Source: Phascolomyces articulosus
Taxonomy: Eukaryota; Mucoromycota; Mucoromycetes; Mucorales; Lichtheimiaceae
Length of the DNA stretch: 64,000 bases
Reading direction: 5' to 3'
Assembly (NCBI GenBank): GCA_025677815.1
Contig: JAIXMP010000002.1
Span: forward strand, 2,076,512 to 2,140,511
Part shown: positions 35,401 through 48,728 of the stretch, in pieces
Layout: each line of letters begins with the position of its first letter
Numbering within the stretch: position 1 is the stretch's first letter
Made by a program: the position numbers and the translations under genes
The notes under the pieces: generated by a model
Database searches by the model: none
Told to the model about the DNA's origin: nothing
Seen by the model: the letters and a program-made list of their open reading frames with translations, nothing else

Positions 35401-38400
35401 AAATACGCCAAAGAATAGGGGTACTTTTTTTTTTTTTTTTTTTTACAATAATCCATCTTAATCACTATCTTTTCTCTCCTAAATATTAGGGAATTGCTTT
35501 TACATTGTTTACTTGATATCCAGGATTGGTTTATGAATCAACCTATCAAATACACTTGTATACCTATTCAATATTTAGCAGATGATTTGTCGGATTATAT
35601 ATGCGAAGTATGTGCATGTGTTTCGGGGAGGAGAAGAAAAAGGAAGGAATGAATTTGTAGATCAATGTGTATACCATGTATATTTTTGTTAAATATTGGG
35701 GAATGGGTATTTTCCAAATTATTAGACATTATTATACGCATTTGCTCGTGCAAGGATATCCCATATGGAGCTATGGAAAGAATTGAAATCACACATGATT
35801 GATTCGATGCGCTGGTCTCAAGCATTAGGACAGTGGACGGTAAAATAATAACAATCATAAAGAGACACGACCGGTGAATAAAGGACGAATACTAAAAAGA
35901 GATATTTTTTTTTCTAGAAAATTATGCACAAGCTTACCCGAGTATTATCGTCCCGATTATATAAAGTTGAGTATGAAATTTCAGACAAGAATGCACTACA
36001 AGATGAAACTCGAAGTCAATTACTTCAACAAACAAGTGTACCAACAAGCGGTCGCACACGTAACAAGGTACGTTCACGACACTTAAGCATTCAAGGCGAT
36101 TTGCAGCCGTTCAAATCTGCTGCTGCAGGAAGACCGTTATCAGCGGGAGCAAGTGATGGTCAACTTGTTGACATAATTACCCAGGACAAGGTACTTGGAC
36201 AATTCGATCATAGTAATAATAGACAAGTCAATAACAAGCAATCTTCTGGTGGTGATGAACAGCACGATGGGACGACAACAACGGCTTCCAATGCACCTCC
36301 TGTGATGATTATGCGTAACTCAAGTAATATTTCGCTTTCTGAAAAAGGCAGTTTATCCAAGGCATCCGATCGACGCTCAGTTTATCTTGGTGATATTGAA
36401 GATGTGACTGTATTGGAAGAAGAGGATCAACTTCCTCAACCATCGAATCGTAGCGTTGCTAGTCATACTACTGGAGGAGGTAATGTCAAATTTGGCATCA
36501 AGAATATTATACCCACAGCTTCCTTTTCAACAAGCAATATGCCAGCATCATCATCCTCTCCTGCCACCCATCATCATCAACAGCAACAATTACCTGTCGT
36601 ATCGAGTGGAGCGGCATCCATTAGTGCAGGATCACAAAAACGTGGTCATCATAGTAGTGGCACTGGTGGTCCAGGTAATAACCGTCGCACTGTAAGCATT
36701 CATCAATTTGATACATTATTTCAAGATTCAGGTAGCAAATTTTTGAACTTTGTTCATGGCCAACAACAGCAACAGCAGCAACATGTTGATAGTAGCGATG
36801 GTATGATTGCCTCATCAAATTTCCGAAGTGCATCCATCAAGGATGATGATGAGCGAAAAATGCGTGTGAATGATTGGGATCGTCGTAGTGCAAGTAGTTT
36901 GTTAGATAGAGGAGCCATGGAAGAGAGTACAACCATGTCTACCAAGGTTTGTTTATTTGTTTTTTTTCCTTAATGATACATGTCAAATTATCTTTTATTT
37001 TCATCAATCCCTCATATTAACTTTAATTTTAGTCCAATCGAACCTCTGTATCAGCCGGATTTCCACAAATGGAGCTCATCTCCCTTACAACCAATATGGT
37101 AGCTGTCAATGAAAAGTTACCAGCGGGTCTGGGCATTTTTCGAAGTACTGAATTTCTCAATCTATCTAATTTGACAACGGATGGTACTGTTATTTTAAGT
37201 ATATGGAAAAATATGCTTTGTGCAACTGGAAATGTCAATGAAATTGAGGTAATAGAAAAAATCTATAAATCTGCGTTTATTTATTTATTTTTTACTAATG
37301 TTTGTTTTTTTAGGATCCACAAAATTATGCAGTAGCCATGGGTTGCATTGTTGACATTTGGGATACTTTATCTTGGGTAATTAGTGGATATCTTGATAGA
37401 ATTGTCTTGATCTTAATTGGAGTTAATATTATATATTTATATTTTTTTAGATTCGATCTCGACAACCTTATCATAATGTACCACGACCAGCCTTATATGA
37501 AGTTGGTACTTGGTTATTACAGGCAACTGAATTATCAGAGTAAGGGTGCAGACCATTTTTTTTAGTAATCTCGGGAAAAACACATGAGAAGAAGGGATAT
37601 TATTCATATTAATATTACGTTGGGACATAAATACATTACAGAAAATATGACACTGGGCGTGCATTGGCATTTGGTTGTCTATGTCGTATGATGTCTCGAC
37701 AACCAGAAGAACCCGTCTCAGCACAATACTACGCTCATTTTTATAAAGCTATACTAAAGGTGCAGCTAGAAAAAGAATACATATAAAATGAATGGCATGA
37801 GAACAAAGAACAAAAAGCTTACAAAATAAAAACAAATATGATAGGGTTTGTCATCTGGTGATTCTACAGTGATTCAATCCATCATCCAAAACTCAGGTCG
37901 TGTATTCTCATGCAGTTTACCTGGTGTATACATATTAATTCCATCGTTCATTGCCGCCATAGAAAACCAGGTACATTTTTTATACCAATAATGTTTAAGT
38001 AGGATGAAATAACCAAATCGATTAATTTATTTTTTTATTTAGTTACTGGATGCTGATACTGTTCGAGATGTTCCATCAAGTTGTCGACGAGGGTGTATCA
38101 CTATCTTAGGATCTCTTGTGTCTATTTCTAACCACTTGACAGATATCAAATTAGACGTAACCAACGAATGGATTGGTGAATTTACCGAAAAACAACTCTC
38201 TTTTGCTGATGTAAGTTTGTTTCCACGCTATCATTAAAATGGATTGATGGATGTATTGTTATTGGAATGAACAAAAAAAAAAAAATTGGTACTTACTAAG
38301 TATTGTTGGTGATACCTTTTGATCTATTTAGATTAAAGTATGGTTAAAGAACCTCTTATTGCGACTTGTGAATGCAGATACAACACCAGAAAAGATTGAA

Positions 38401-41400
38401 CAAGATCCGGATGCCCATTGTATGCTTCTTGGTGCTATCTGTAGTCTTGCATTAGATGAGATATTACAATGTGATGAACCACAACAAGAAATTATATATG
38501 AAGCCCTTTTGGCCATGGTCAACCATTTGTATTGGAGCAATATATCAATTGTCAATACCATTGTAGATTGCTTGAATACTCTTGCTCAAATATATAAGGA
38601 AGAGTTAGATCCGGATGGTGTGATTGTACAAGAAGTTCTCACACGCGTTATTGATGCTTTGAATGTTCATCTCAAGTATTACGAACGTAATAGTCGAGAT
38701 GGGCGAGGATTTATAATTTCAAAATTATTCAGTTGTTTATTGGAATGGCTTATGGTGATTGAACCCATGATTCTTTCGGAAACAGAACTTTGTCAACTTG
38801 TTTTTGATGTGATTGAATATGCATTACATGTTACTTCGGTAAGCAATACATACATTTTTCGTTTATAACAAGATGATCCATTATGGTTAGAAAACTTATC
38901 TGGGATCTATATAATTACTCATTGAATGGTTTCAATATAGGAGGGCAGTTCAGAAAAACTTTTACCTCATCCTCCTGTCGTACCTAGTGCTACCACCAAA
39001 AAGAAAGAACTTCCATTCAAATTCAAGTTGATCACTGAGAAACGACCTACACTTCATCATGAATATGTGAGCGTCGTCAGTGGTTCTGAATTCTCTGAAA
39101 ATGATCATGGATATGTCAAGGAATCGGCAGAAGCTGTTCTTTTACATCTATTACATCACTTTAATAATTTTGCGCCACCTTTTGGACCTGCCACCATTCA
39201 TAGTACAATTATGGGACCAGGTGTAGCAACAGAAGACAAATCCGATTTCCTCAACAAATATCAATATTTCTCATTCAATGATACGACCATTATTGCATTT
39301 GTTGAACTACAAGAAACTGAAACAGAAGGACCTCAAGCGAGAGTAATCGTTCGTGACATCACAGGTCGGTATGTCTGGGATGCTCATGCTGAACCTTCAA
39401 GTAAAGATATTTTGGAAAAACCAAGGCCACGTTCCATGATTTCAACCGCATTAGATCCCAAAGATCAAGGGTTTTCGGTACGACCTAGTGTTCGTATACG
39501 TCCCACGTCAAGTGAGCCGATTGATACGTAAGTTTTAAAAAATACGGTGTAGCTGCATCTTAGTAGTTTATAACTTTATTGATCATTATTATTTTATATA
39601 GATCAATGCGATATTCTTCTCCACGGATAGACAAGTTAGGAGAATTATTAAACAAGTAAAAAAAAATTTCTAATGAGATAAAATAATATACAAAGGAAAA
39701 CGTAAAACTGACATTTTTTTTTATTTATTGTGTTTTAGAATTGGAGAATCTAATCCTGATTGCCAAACAAATGTCAATACACCGATACCCCTTACACAAC
39801 TTCAAAATAACATGGTTGGTCGATTTGGCGAACAGTTAAATGAATTTTTGGAAGATGAACGTAAGAATAATGAACAACAAGAATCAGATGCGTAAGTACT
39901 CTTACTATAATATCTAAGGATGGTTACATATTGAGAGATAAACGAAAAAAAAGGCCTATGATATCAATATACTTTTTCAAAAGCTCACATTGTTCATTTT
40001 TGCATAATTCATATATTTGGCTATAGTGGTTTATGGTATTCTAAAATGAACATTCTGCGTCGTAAGGGTGCTTCGGACCGCACCGATTCATTACATGCAC
40101 ACCTGACGGCCAATTTTTCATTACGAAAAGATTTCTTACCAGCATTTCCGCATGAAGTCGAAAAATCGCATGTTCCATTTCAACAATGTCGTTTATTACT
40201 AAGTCATCTTGGATTTATCAATTATGATCATTTGAAAGATGGGTCATTCCAAATGTTAAACAAGACACCTGCATTATATCGTGATCTGCGCGGACTGGAC
40301 CGTAAGCAAGGGTAAAAAAAACATTTTTTAAGTTGTTTGTTTTTTTATGCGGATCATTTGGCAACTTTAAATTTAACCGATTTTTGCATAAATGTCAAAA
40401 TTCTTAATTTTAGTCGGGAAACAATGAAGATTGCGGTGATTTATGTCGGACCTGGCCAAGAAGATGAGCAAAGTATATTGCATAACAGTGAAGGAAGTGA
40501 CATGTATAATGCCTTTGTGAATAGTTTAGGATGGGAGGTCGATATTGCAACACATACGGGTTATCTCGGAGGTCTTGAACGTAACCTCACAAATGGTACA
40601 CGAACAAATTATTACTGTTCATCTACTTTGGAAATGATATTCCACGATGTAACAAAAATGCCAACTGAACCTGAAGATGCTAAGCAATTGAAAAAGGTAT
40701 AGAATCATGGAAAACAAGAAAGTTTTACAAGCAAAGACAAAAATAACGCGTGTATCAATTTTCCTTCCTTTTGCTTCTCGAAAGTTCTAATTTTTTTTGT
40801 TCTTAAATATTAGAAACGGCACATTGGTAATGATCATGTTCATATTGTTTGGAACGAGCATGATCGCGACTATCGAATTGGAACGATTGGTGGTGACTTT
40901 GGTAATGCACAGATTGTTGTGACGCCGATGGAAAATGGATTGTTTGCTATCCGTGTTTATCGGGATTCAAAGGTAAGAAAAAACGTTTTTATCCATTGCA
41001 TTTTTAAAAACAGAAAAAAGGAAATTTTCGAATTTTTTTTAATTCAAACGGTATGATGATTATTCATTCATTCTAGATTCCATATTTTGGACCATTATTT
41101 GATCGAATGGTTGTTTCACAAGCAATGCTAGGTCCTCTTGTAAGGGCCACAGCAACCAGTGCTTTCCGCGCATCAATTCATACCAATTTTTATTCGTTTT
41201 ATAAGAGCGTCTTTGCACAAAGAGCAAACGATGTCAAGACGATAGCACATCGTCATAAAGTTGCAAGTTGGTATGTAATATGTCATGTCATGGCTATGTC
41301 ATTTTTTTTGTTTGTTTGAAACTGACAGCAACACAATTTTGTTTTGTTTGTTAGGAGTTATGAACAATTCATGGAGAAGATCTTCATGCCAAATGATGAA

Positions 41401-41403
41401 TAA
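32439..41403 (+). CDS. Ral GTPase-activating protein, alpha-subunit type
   Basis: I could join 24 exons in phase from ATG 32439 to TAA 41401-41403 (2188 residues): 32439-32976, 33242-33346, 33476-33607, 33695-34105, 34224-34547, 34637-35381, 35490-35607, 35726-35839, 35918-36946, 37033-37248, 37314-37376, 37451-37539, 37642-37759, 37845-37970, 38043-38210, 38332-38838, 38941-39527, 39602-39655, 39739-39891, 40027-40311, 40414-40696, 40814-40972, 41077-41270 and 41355-41403. Helical-repeat sequence fills most of the chain. The C-terminal Rap/Ran-GAP domain (about 1960-2175) starts at ETMKIAVIYVGPGQEDEQSI. It holds HIGNDHVHIVWNEHDRDYR, where Asn2061 is the expected catalytic Asn thumb; keeping it points to the active alpha rather than the beta subunit. 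RalGAPs accelerate GTP hydrolysis on Ral/Rheb-like GTPases. The 5' end and exon 9 are rich in Thr/Gln/Ser. The start of exon 4 was chosen because other AGs hit a stop. Confidence 0.92.
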
Positions 41404-41956
41404 TAGACAAAAATGCAAAAATAATAATAATAATTCTAATAATTATAACATAATATATTGATAACTAAACCCATCCCATTATATAACCCTTATCTCACTT
41501 TTTTATCACTATCACTACAACTACCCTCACTTATCAGTCATTAAACGCATCTCATATCCTTTTTCTTTTTCTTTCTTTCTTTCTTATTTATATATTTGCA
41601 CACACAACCACCACATACCAAAGTTCTAAAAATCATCTCCTCTTTTTTTATAGTACTTTTTATATTTTACATTCTAATTTTACTTTTTTTTATTATAAAA
41701 CTACACACTCAATCACACACAACAACATTCACACGCAACTTCCAGACTATTTTCTTTGTCTCAGGATCTTAGAGAATTTTTGTTTCAGTTTTTGCAAAAA
41801 AATATAAAAAACACGCAAACAACGATCCTACAGCAAAAAAAAATTCCCCTGTTTGTTGTTCTTCTTGATCTTCCTTTTTTTTTCTTCTTGATCTTCTACA
41901 TCTTCAAAACCTAAAAAAAAGAATCAGTTTACTTCTTTTTTTGTTCTATTACACAT
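41404..41956. promoter_or_regulatory. 3' flank of RalGAP and promoter of the zinc-finger gene
   Basis: No ORF was found. The region shifts from AT-rich 3' flank to CT- and CA-rich DNA with long pyrimidine tracts (41560-41590, 41860-41895), as in promoters and 5' leaders of this genome. A CACACA-rich stretch lies near 41600-41735. Confidence 0.4.
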
Positions 41957-42364
41957 ATGACAAGACACAGCTTAATCATACCTACAACCACAACAGCCAT
42001 GCCAATGACAAGGAATGATAGAAATAATGATCAACATTGTCCATCATCACCCCTCTCTTTTCAAAATCCAACAACAGTTGCTACTGCCCCAGGTCAATGT
42101 GTGACGGAAGAAGATGTTAACCTTTATCATAAAGAAGAGGATGACAGAGAGGAAGGTCGATATAGTTATGATTGTATAACAACAACATTTCTTGCTCAAA
42201 AAGAACAACAGCAACAAGAACAAGTACATAATATTATTGATTTTACTTTATTACGTTTACGACGATCTGCTGTATTGGATACTGTCCCAAGATGCGATTT
42301 TTGTCGTCGTCGATTCCATTCTCTAGGCAATTTGGCTAATCATCATCAATTGTATCGTCATTAA
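41957..42364 (+). CDS. Small protein with one C2H2 zinc finger at its C-terminus
   Basis: A single exon of 135 codons. The last 23 residues contain CDFCRRRFHSLGNLANHH followed by QLYRH, a C-x2-C-x12/13-H-x4/5-H pattern with the usual Phe and Leu core positions, so a single C2H2 finger. The N-terminal part is low-complexity (Thr run, then Gln and Glu runs), with one possible amphipathic segment (VHNIIDFTLLRLRRSA) just before the finger. One finger alone binds DNA weakly; it may act with partners or bind protein. The stop follows directly after the last His. The start has a pyrimidine-rich leader. Function is unknown. Confidence 0.72.
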   Translation: MTRHSLIIPTTTTAMPMTRNDRNNDQHCPSSPLSFQNPTTVATAPGQCVTEEDVNLYHKEEDDREEGRYSYDCITTTFLAQKEQQQQEQVHNIIDFTLLRLRRSAVLDTVPRCDFCRRRFHSLGNLANHHQLYRH

Positions 42365-42645
42365 TATCGCCAGTTAGTTTACATTTCAAAAATATATCCC
42401 AATTTTTCATTCGTTTAATCCACATATTTTATTTTCTCTTAGCACTGTTATTACATTATATAACTTTTTTGCATATAAATATTTCCCTTTCTCTACCCTT
42501 CTTTTTTTTTGTACTGTACATATTATATTATATAACCATAACATTCTCAAAGAAATATAATTTTACATAACTTTTATAAACGCTAAAACGGAGTCATTTT
42601 CCTTTTTTCTTCTGTACTTTTCGACAACTTGATCAAATTCTATCA

Positions 42646-43795
42646 ATGATTTTATCACCATCATTATGGTCACTATTATTATTCATTTATTTGACTACAA
42701 CGAGTTGTTTAGCCTATAAACCACTTTCACAAATAGCACTTTCTACACTTAAAAATCAACATCATTTAATTCAAGATTATTCAGAGCCCCTGTTCATCCC
42801 GCGCATTGCAGGGACTCCAGGCAATGCCAAAGCACGTTCCATCATTGTCAACCATTTCAAAGCACTTAAATGGGATGTCGTCTTGGATACCTTTACAGCA
42901 GATACACCCTTGGGTCCTGTCGAATTTACAAATGTTGTAGCCACATTGAATCCCAAGACAGAAAAACGACTAGTCATGTCGGCTCATTATGATTCCAAAT
43001 ATTATCAAGACTTTGAGTTTATTGGTGCTACCGATTCAGCTGTCCCTTGCGCCATGTTATTGGAAATGGCTGTGGCTTTAGATGACGCGTTAAAACAAAG
43101 TATGCACGATGATACGACTTTACAAATGGTATTTTTTGATGGTGAAGAAGCATTTGTTCGTTGGACAGAAGAAGACTCGATTTATGGTGCAAAGTAAGTG
43201 GAGGAGGATAAAAAAAAATCAACTGACTATGTTTTAAATTAATCACTAACACGACAAATAAACTCTCTTTTTTTATATGTCTAGGCATTTAGCAGAAAAA
43301 TGGCATCAATCCGGAGATCTTGAAAAAATCGATGTCCTTGTTTTATTGGATCTTTTGGGTGCACCTAATCCTACATTACCCAATTACTATCCTTCTACAA
43401 GCTGGTTGTTTAACAAATTGGTTCATATTGAACAACGATTGGCATATGGTACTCATATGTTTGATTTAAATTCACCATTGACGTTCAGAGGACATATTAT
43501 GCAAGATGATCATTTACCGTTCCTTCATCGAGGTGTCGATATAATCCATGCTATTCCTTTTCCATTCCCAGAAGTTTGGCATAAAGAAACGGTAAGCAGC
43601 AAAAATATAACTTTTCTATTTACTTTTTTTCGGTATTAATTAGATATGGGCATCTTTCGTCAAATATATAAATATATATAGGATTCACCTGAACATATAG
43701 ATTTTCAAGTTTCTCAAAAATTATCCATCATCTTCCGTTGCTTTGTAGCTGAATATTTAGAATTATCAATAGATATTTATCATAGTGAGCTATAA
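42646..43795 (+). CDS. QPCT: Glutaminyl-peptide cyclotransferase (M28 family)
   Basis: Three exons join in phase: 42646-43193, 43285-43591 and 43682-43795 (322 residues). The enzyme converts N-terminal Gln or Glu to pyroglutamate in the secretory pathway. It starts with a signal peptide or membrane anchor (LLLFIYLTTTSCLA). The M28 fold is visible: RLVMSAHYDSKY, GATDSAVPCAMLLE with Asp130 as zinc ligand, VFFDGEEAF with Glu167 (catalytic) and Glu168 (zinc), LLDLLGAPNP, then DDHLPFLHRGVDIIH and FPEVWHKE with His282 as the third zinc ligand. These match the Asp-Glu-His single-zinc site of animal QC. The acid/base Asp of DDHLPF is also kept. Length is close to animal QC (about 360 residues). All catalytic residues are present, so it is probably active. 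Confidence 0.93.
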
Positions 43796-44639
43796 AAAAA
43801 TAGAAGCAGTTGTATGATTCCCCTCTTAAACCTTATATAGCAAAAAAAAAATCTTTCGAAGAATCAAGATTTTCAAATGCCAAGTGTGATTGTATAATAA
43901 TGCGCTGAGATTCTTCAGTAAACAATTGCGATGCAACAAGGACTACTATACTTTGGTTACTTTCATTGTCAACGCCACTCGAACGAAATTTATTTTTGTT
44001 TAATACCCAAGAAAAGCCGTACGTGTAAAAAGAGAAAATAGGATACTCTTGGTGTCTATATGTATAAATTCCATGTGGCCTGGTATATTAAAGGGGCGAA
44101 TCTTTGTAGTTTATTAAAATATATTGTATCGTATCTTTTTTTCTGGCTTTGCATTTAATAAAATACGTAGCAAGTAATAAACTAGCATTGCTTAATGATT
44201 TATGAATACAATGTTCTTGTACCCACTAGTTGACAAATAAAGCATATATTCCAAAGAATCTAAGCATCATTACTGTATTCATTTATTTTGTAGACTATAG
44301 TACGATTGTAAAGGGGAGGGCATTTGCGAACATCGATAAACTAAACTTCATAATGAATTTTTGAGGGTACGTATAGGTATAAAACCATAAAAGAACCACA
44401 ATAATTCAAAGGCCTATAAACAAGAGTAGTGGTCGTTGATTATGTAAAGCAGAGCAAACAGGTACATACAATTTATAATATGGAAATCATTGAATCATCA
44501 TTAATAATACGTAAATTCAAAATACAATATGATTCATTTATTGTAGTTTAACAGACAATAGTTGTCGTATTCAGCACTGTATATTGTGATACTATTTATT
44601 AACAAGTTAATTCTTTATTGACAATAATAGGTAATTAAA
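43796..44639. other. Intergenic, no gene seen
   Basis: AT-rich 3' flank of the cyclotransferase gene. No ORF of note was found. A polyadenylation-like AATAAA lies at about 44157-44162, too far from the stop to assign. Confidence 0.35.
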
Positions 44640-46620
44640 ATGAGTTCTAGAAGCTATAATTTATTACGATTAGATATAAGAATGCATATTTTTGACATTC
44701 ATGTTCCACAAGTTACTTCAGTGAATGCAGTTATTGTGGGATATAATATGAATAACAGGCAAGGAGATTTATACATACCGTTGGCACAAATTATCAAACT
44801 GAAGTGACCAACCGCATTGAAGAAGAAACAAATTCAAGCAGAAATTTATAACCATCAACGAATACTGAAAACATATGATTAAATGAGAGATAAGAAGAAA
44901 ATAATTAAGGATATTGTGATGAAGGTAAAATTACACGAATAATGAGAATTTATAATCATTAAACTTCTCTATGCATTAGCGGTATCACCATATACTAGAG
45001 AATCCGAGCAGCTTATTGTATACGTGCTACTACGAGATAATAAATATGTTATCGACAACAATTACGATCATCATCTTCCCCCAGGTCGTCAAATGTCACA
45101 GAATAGTATTTTTATATATTAGCACAAGAATCAATTCATCATAAATCCGACCCGAAAATAGCGCACAGAGCATCTTTATCTCCAGAAATGATTCTGCAAG
45201 TGATTCATCAAGTAATAGAAACGTGTCAACAATAATGGTGATAAACCGGTTTCATCTTTACCTTTCAATACCGTTAGTAAAATAGGAAAATTGAGTTATC
45301 AGACGTAAGCAGTAAAAGAAAAATATTTCAGTTATGTAAGCAGTACATTGTCAATTGAACGGATATACACAGAGGCAGCGAGACAGCAAAAGGGAAAGGT
45401 TAGGATAGAGTATATGATAAAATATACTGGCAAAATTGACAGGGTTTATGAGTATATAATAGTTCGAAAACAAGAAACTGATATCCACGTGGAATTTGAA
45501 TGCATATCTAAGAAACGTCCTGTACATAACCTTCCCCTCATTCAGACCCACTTTTCTTCTTTTATATCTAATCATCCATTACCTCTTCTAAAAAAAAAAG
45601 AAAGAAAAAATCGACGATATCAAATACTATAAGCAACAAATAATTTGTCTATTTATATGGCTTGGCTTCAACCAAATCCAAATGTTAATTCCATCAAAGA
45701 GGTGTACATACACACACAATGCTTTGAGTAATTTACGTTTCCAAAAATTAATGAACAAAGCCAACTTCGTACATGGCTGTTATTGTATACAAATTTATTA
45801 TAAGTACTTAAGTACGATTATTCATGATCGGCTATGTAGTGTACACGGCAACGATCTCATTATTACTATCCTTGTCATTATCACCACATACTTACATTTC
45901 TTTCTTATTCCTATTCAACATCACTTTATATATCGGGTTGTTTAGCAAGGGAGGCAAATAAATCACTGATGAAGTTCCAAAAAGTCTCGGATGTGACACT
46001 CCACAGTTCCTGCTGACACTTTTTTTGATCTTTTCAAACGCACAAATTCTTCTTTCACATCTCCTTGTACATTAGAATACTTGAAACAAGCCCAACTCCA
46101 ATCCCAATTGATGATTTAGGTTTAAGAGAACTTGTGGAAAGAAAGCGCTTATGAATCTTTTAATTTGTAAGATTCGCGCTTTACTTCTGCAAGAAAATAC
46201 AAAACTTTACATCACATGGCTATTAACCTTGAAACCAATCTCCCTTACTCTGTCAAAATTGAAGATTAAAAACAATTGTATTTTTCCCAAATCGGCTGCC
46301 TGTAGTCTACTGTTACTTCCACCAATCATTGAAACACCCAGTACTATTTTAAAAACAATCCCAGTGGTTTGATGAAGTTTAAATTTATATACCAGTTTTA
46401 TATTTTAAACCCTTCAATCCTCTCCAAAAACTGTATTAAACAGCTATTAACAGACCTCAATCGAATTGAAAATTCGCGTAAATGAACAAGATAAAGACTG
46501 TTGGACTGGCTTAGATAAATATTTGAAAAATAGTCAGCTCGAAATTAACCTACAAGGCATGGTTTATCATGATGAAATATTATTGATTTGCTCCTTTAGT
46601 CTAATATATTAAATTGATGG
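44640..46620 (+). pseudogene. Block of decayed plus-strand coding fragments
   Basis: Protein-like pieces follow each other on the plus strand, all broken by stops or frame changes. They are: 44640-44807, a 55-codon ORF from ATG with IRMHIFDIHVPQVTS and NNRQGDLYIPLAQI; about 44978-45120 with SPYTRESEQLIVYVLLRDN; about 45330-45630 with KIDRVYEYIIVRKQETDIHV; about 45995-46370 with PADTFFDLFKRTNSSF and HHMAINLETNLPYSVKI; and about 46455-46612 with IELKIRVNEQDKDCW and LDKYLKNSQLEINLQG. I do not recognise the parent or know whether it was one gene. The repeated loss of frame argues for old mobile or lineage-specific DNA. Confidence 0.35.
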
Positions 46621-48728
46621 ACGAAGCATAGCTAACAAATACTAACTTTGTCATTCTTTAGTATTTAAACCAAGGACCCCCGCTTTTTGCAGTCTTGATA
46701 ATTGCACATTTCCGGATTCTGTAGTTTTTTTTTTTTTTTTTTTTTTTGAGGAAATGTCATGGAACACTTGATGGAATTGCAAATTGACATAGATATAAGC
46801 TCCAAGGCAACTTATCCCGGTTAAATTTACAAGTAAATTATTGTATAGAGAGATATACGCCCTGTGGGATTACAAAGATGACATATCAATATTGATATGG
46901 GTTACTTCCAAATAGGATATGCAGTGTCAAATGTATACTCCTACCTTTTGGTATTTCAAATATCAGGGACCATCAACAGACAATCCTGAATCTCATATTA
47001 CAATCAATAGAAAGCGCAAAACACGATGAAAGAGATTTAATACGTATGTACTTCACGTAAAACTAAAATATACCATATAGCTTTTTTATGATTGAAAATC
47101 AAAGTTTATATGAAAAAGATATCATTGCCAACTAAAAAAGCTTAAAAACACATTGCAACTTAAATGCATTAAGTTATATTATTATTAAATCAATGATAAC
47201 ATGCGCAACTACTGTTGAGGAAAAATAATATTATGCATACACATGTAAATAGTTTAAAAATGGGTTTATATTAAAGGAAATCTTGGGTTTTTTATATGTT
47301 GTGTTGTGGTAGAAAGATAACAAATTTATTTCTAAAAATATAAAGGAGAAAAAAAAACAAAATCAATTGACTAAATGGAGAAGTGAACCTCGCTAGAAAA
47401 ATACTGATCATCTTTTTTTCTTTCAACTTTTTGAATCTAATGGATATAACATACAATATTCATCAAAGAAGTGTGAATGAATCCATAGACAACAACAACA
47501 ACACCAAGAGCAGAGCATTTAGCAAGGCTTTGACCATGTGTTTGAGGGTTTTTTTTCCTCGACGCGCATGGTATTATCCCTTGAACACTGTATTAGTATA
47601 TTCTACTTACGAGATGATGTAAGGAGGAAAGGGAGAAAAAAAGTGGGAGTAGAATTGTAAAGAAGAAGGAGAGTAGGTCAATTACTGTCCTACCCTATTG
47701 GGATTTGAAATGGGAGGGAAAGAATGTTACCAATGATACAGACAAACAGCACAAATCTTATATGCTACTATAAGATGCATCTGGAAGAAGATTGAGCAAG
47801 TAGCTTAAACTGACATTAATTAACATAAGAATTTGAATTAAACTTTTTGTTCATTATGAAACCTTTTCATATTTCTCGAGTTTTTTTTTTATAAGATTTT
47901 TATGTTGTGTTTTGTGAACAATAAATATGTGTAACTTTTTTTATAATTCAATATTTATCAATTTCATATTTAAAAATGGAACATTTTTTCGTAACGCTCT
48001 CCGCTCCCTTTGTTATACAAAAACAAAAAAGAACATCAATGCCCAAAAAAAAGCATATACAACACGTTGTTACTATGATACATTGGGATGGTATATGTTT
48101 AGCAACACGTTAACATCGATAAAATATCATATCAACCATTTTTAAACCTATTAGAACCGGGATCAGTAATGATCATGTTCATGAATTTGCAAAAAGATCA
48201 AAATAATGCAAATGATCATTTGACATTAATTGGTTGGGAAAAAGAATGTCTTGTACTTGGTTATTTATAAACCCCAAAATGAAAAAATCGATTTTTTTTC
48301 TTTGTATAACAAAGCTGAATAAAACTGAAAGAAAAAAACCATTATATGTATATAAATATATAAATATAAACGCGTCCAGACCAAATCGTTGGGTGTTGAA
48401 AATTATATTATTCCCTAGTAAAAGAGACTTAATTCATCGGGAGATCAATCAAAACTTATGAAATTAGTTAAAGAGCACGTGTAATATTAAAGGAACATCC
48501 TTTTCAAATAGCCACGAAATGTAATTTATCTCTTTTTTTTTTTTCTTTTCTTCTTCCCATTATTTCTTTTTACTCACTTTTTCCATCCTTTTTCCTCTTA
48601 TTCATCCTTCACAAACATACCTTTCCTTTTTACTTATTCCAGTCATTTCTCTATTCCTTTACATTTACTACCTTTAATTTTTAATAATTATCTAATTTCA
48701 TAATACTAATAATTTCATTTTCATTAAC
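46621..48728. other. Intergenic; TIR-like string beside a T-run
   Basis: No convincing gene was found. At 46674-46695 lies GGACCCCCGCTTTTTGCAGTCT, matching the ends of the element at 23810-23950, and about 30 bp later a run of about 23 T. The 60- to 80-codon frames at 47383, 47927 and 48234 lack coding character. The last ~200 bp before 48729 is pyrimidine-rich promoter DNA. Confidence 0.4.
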
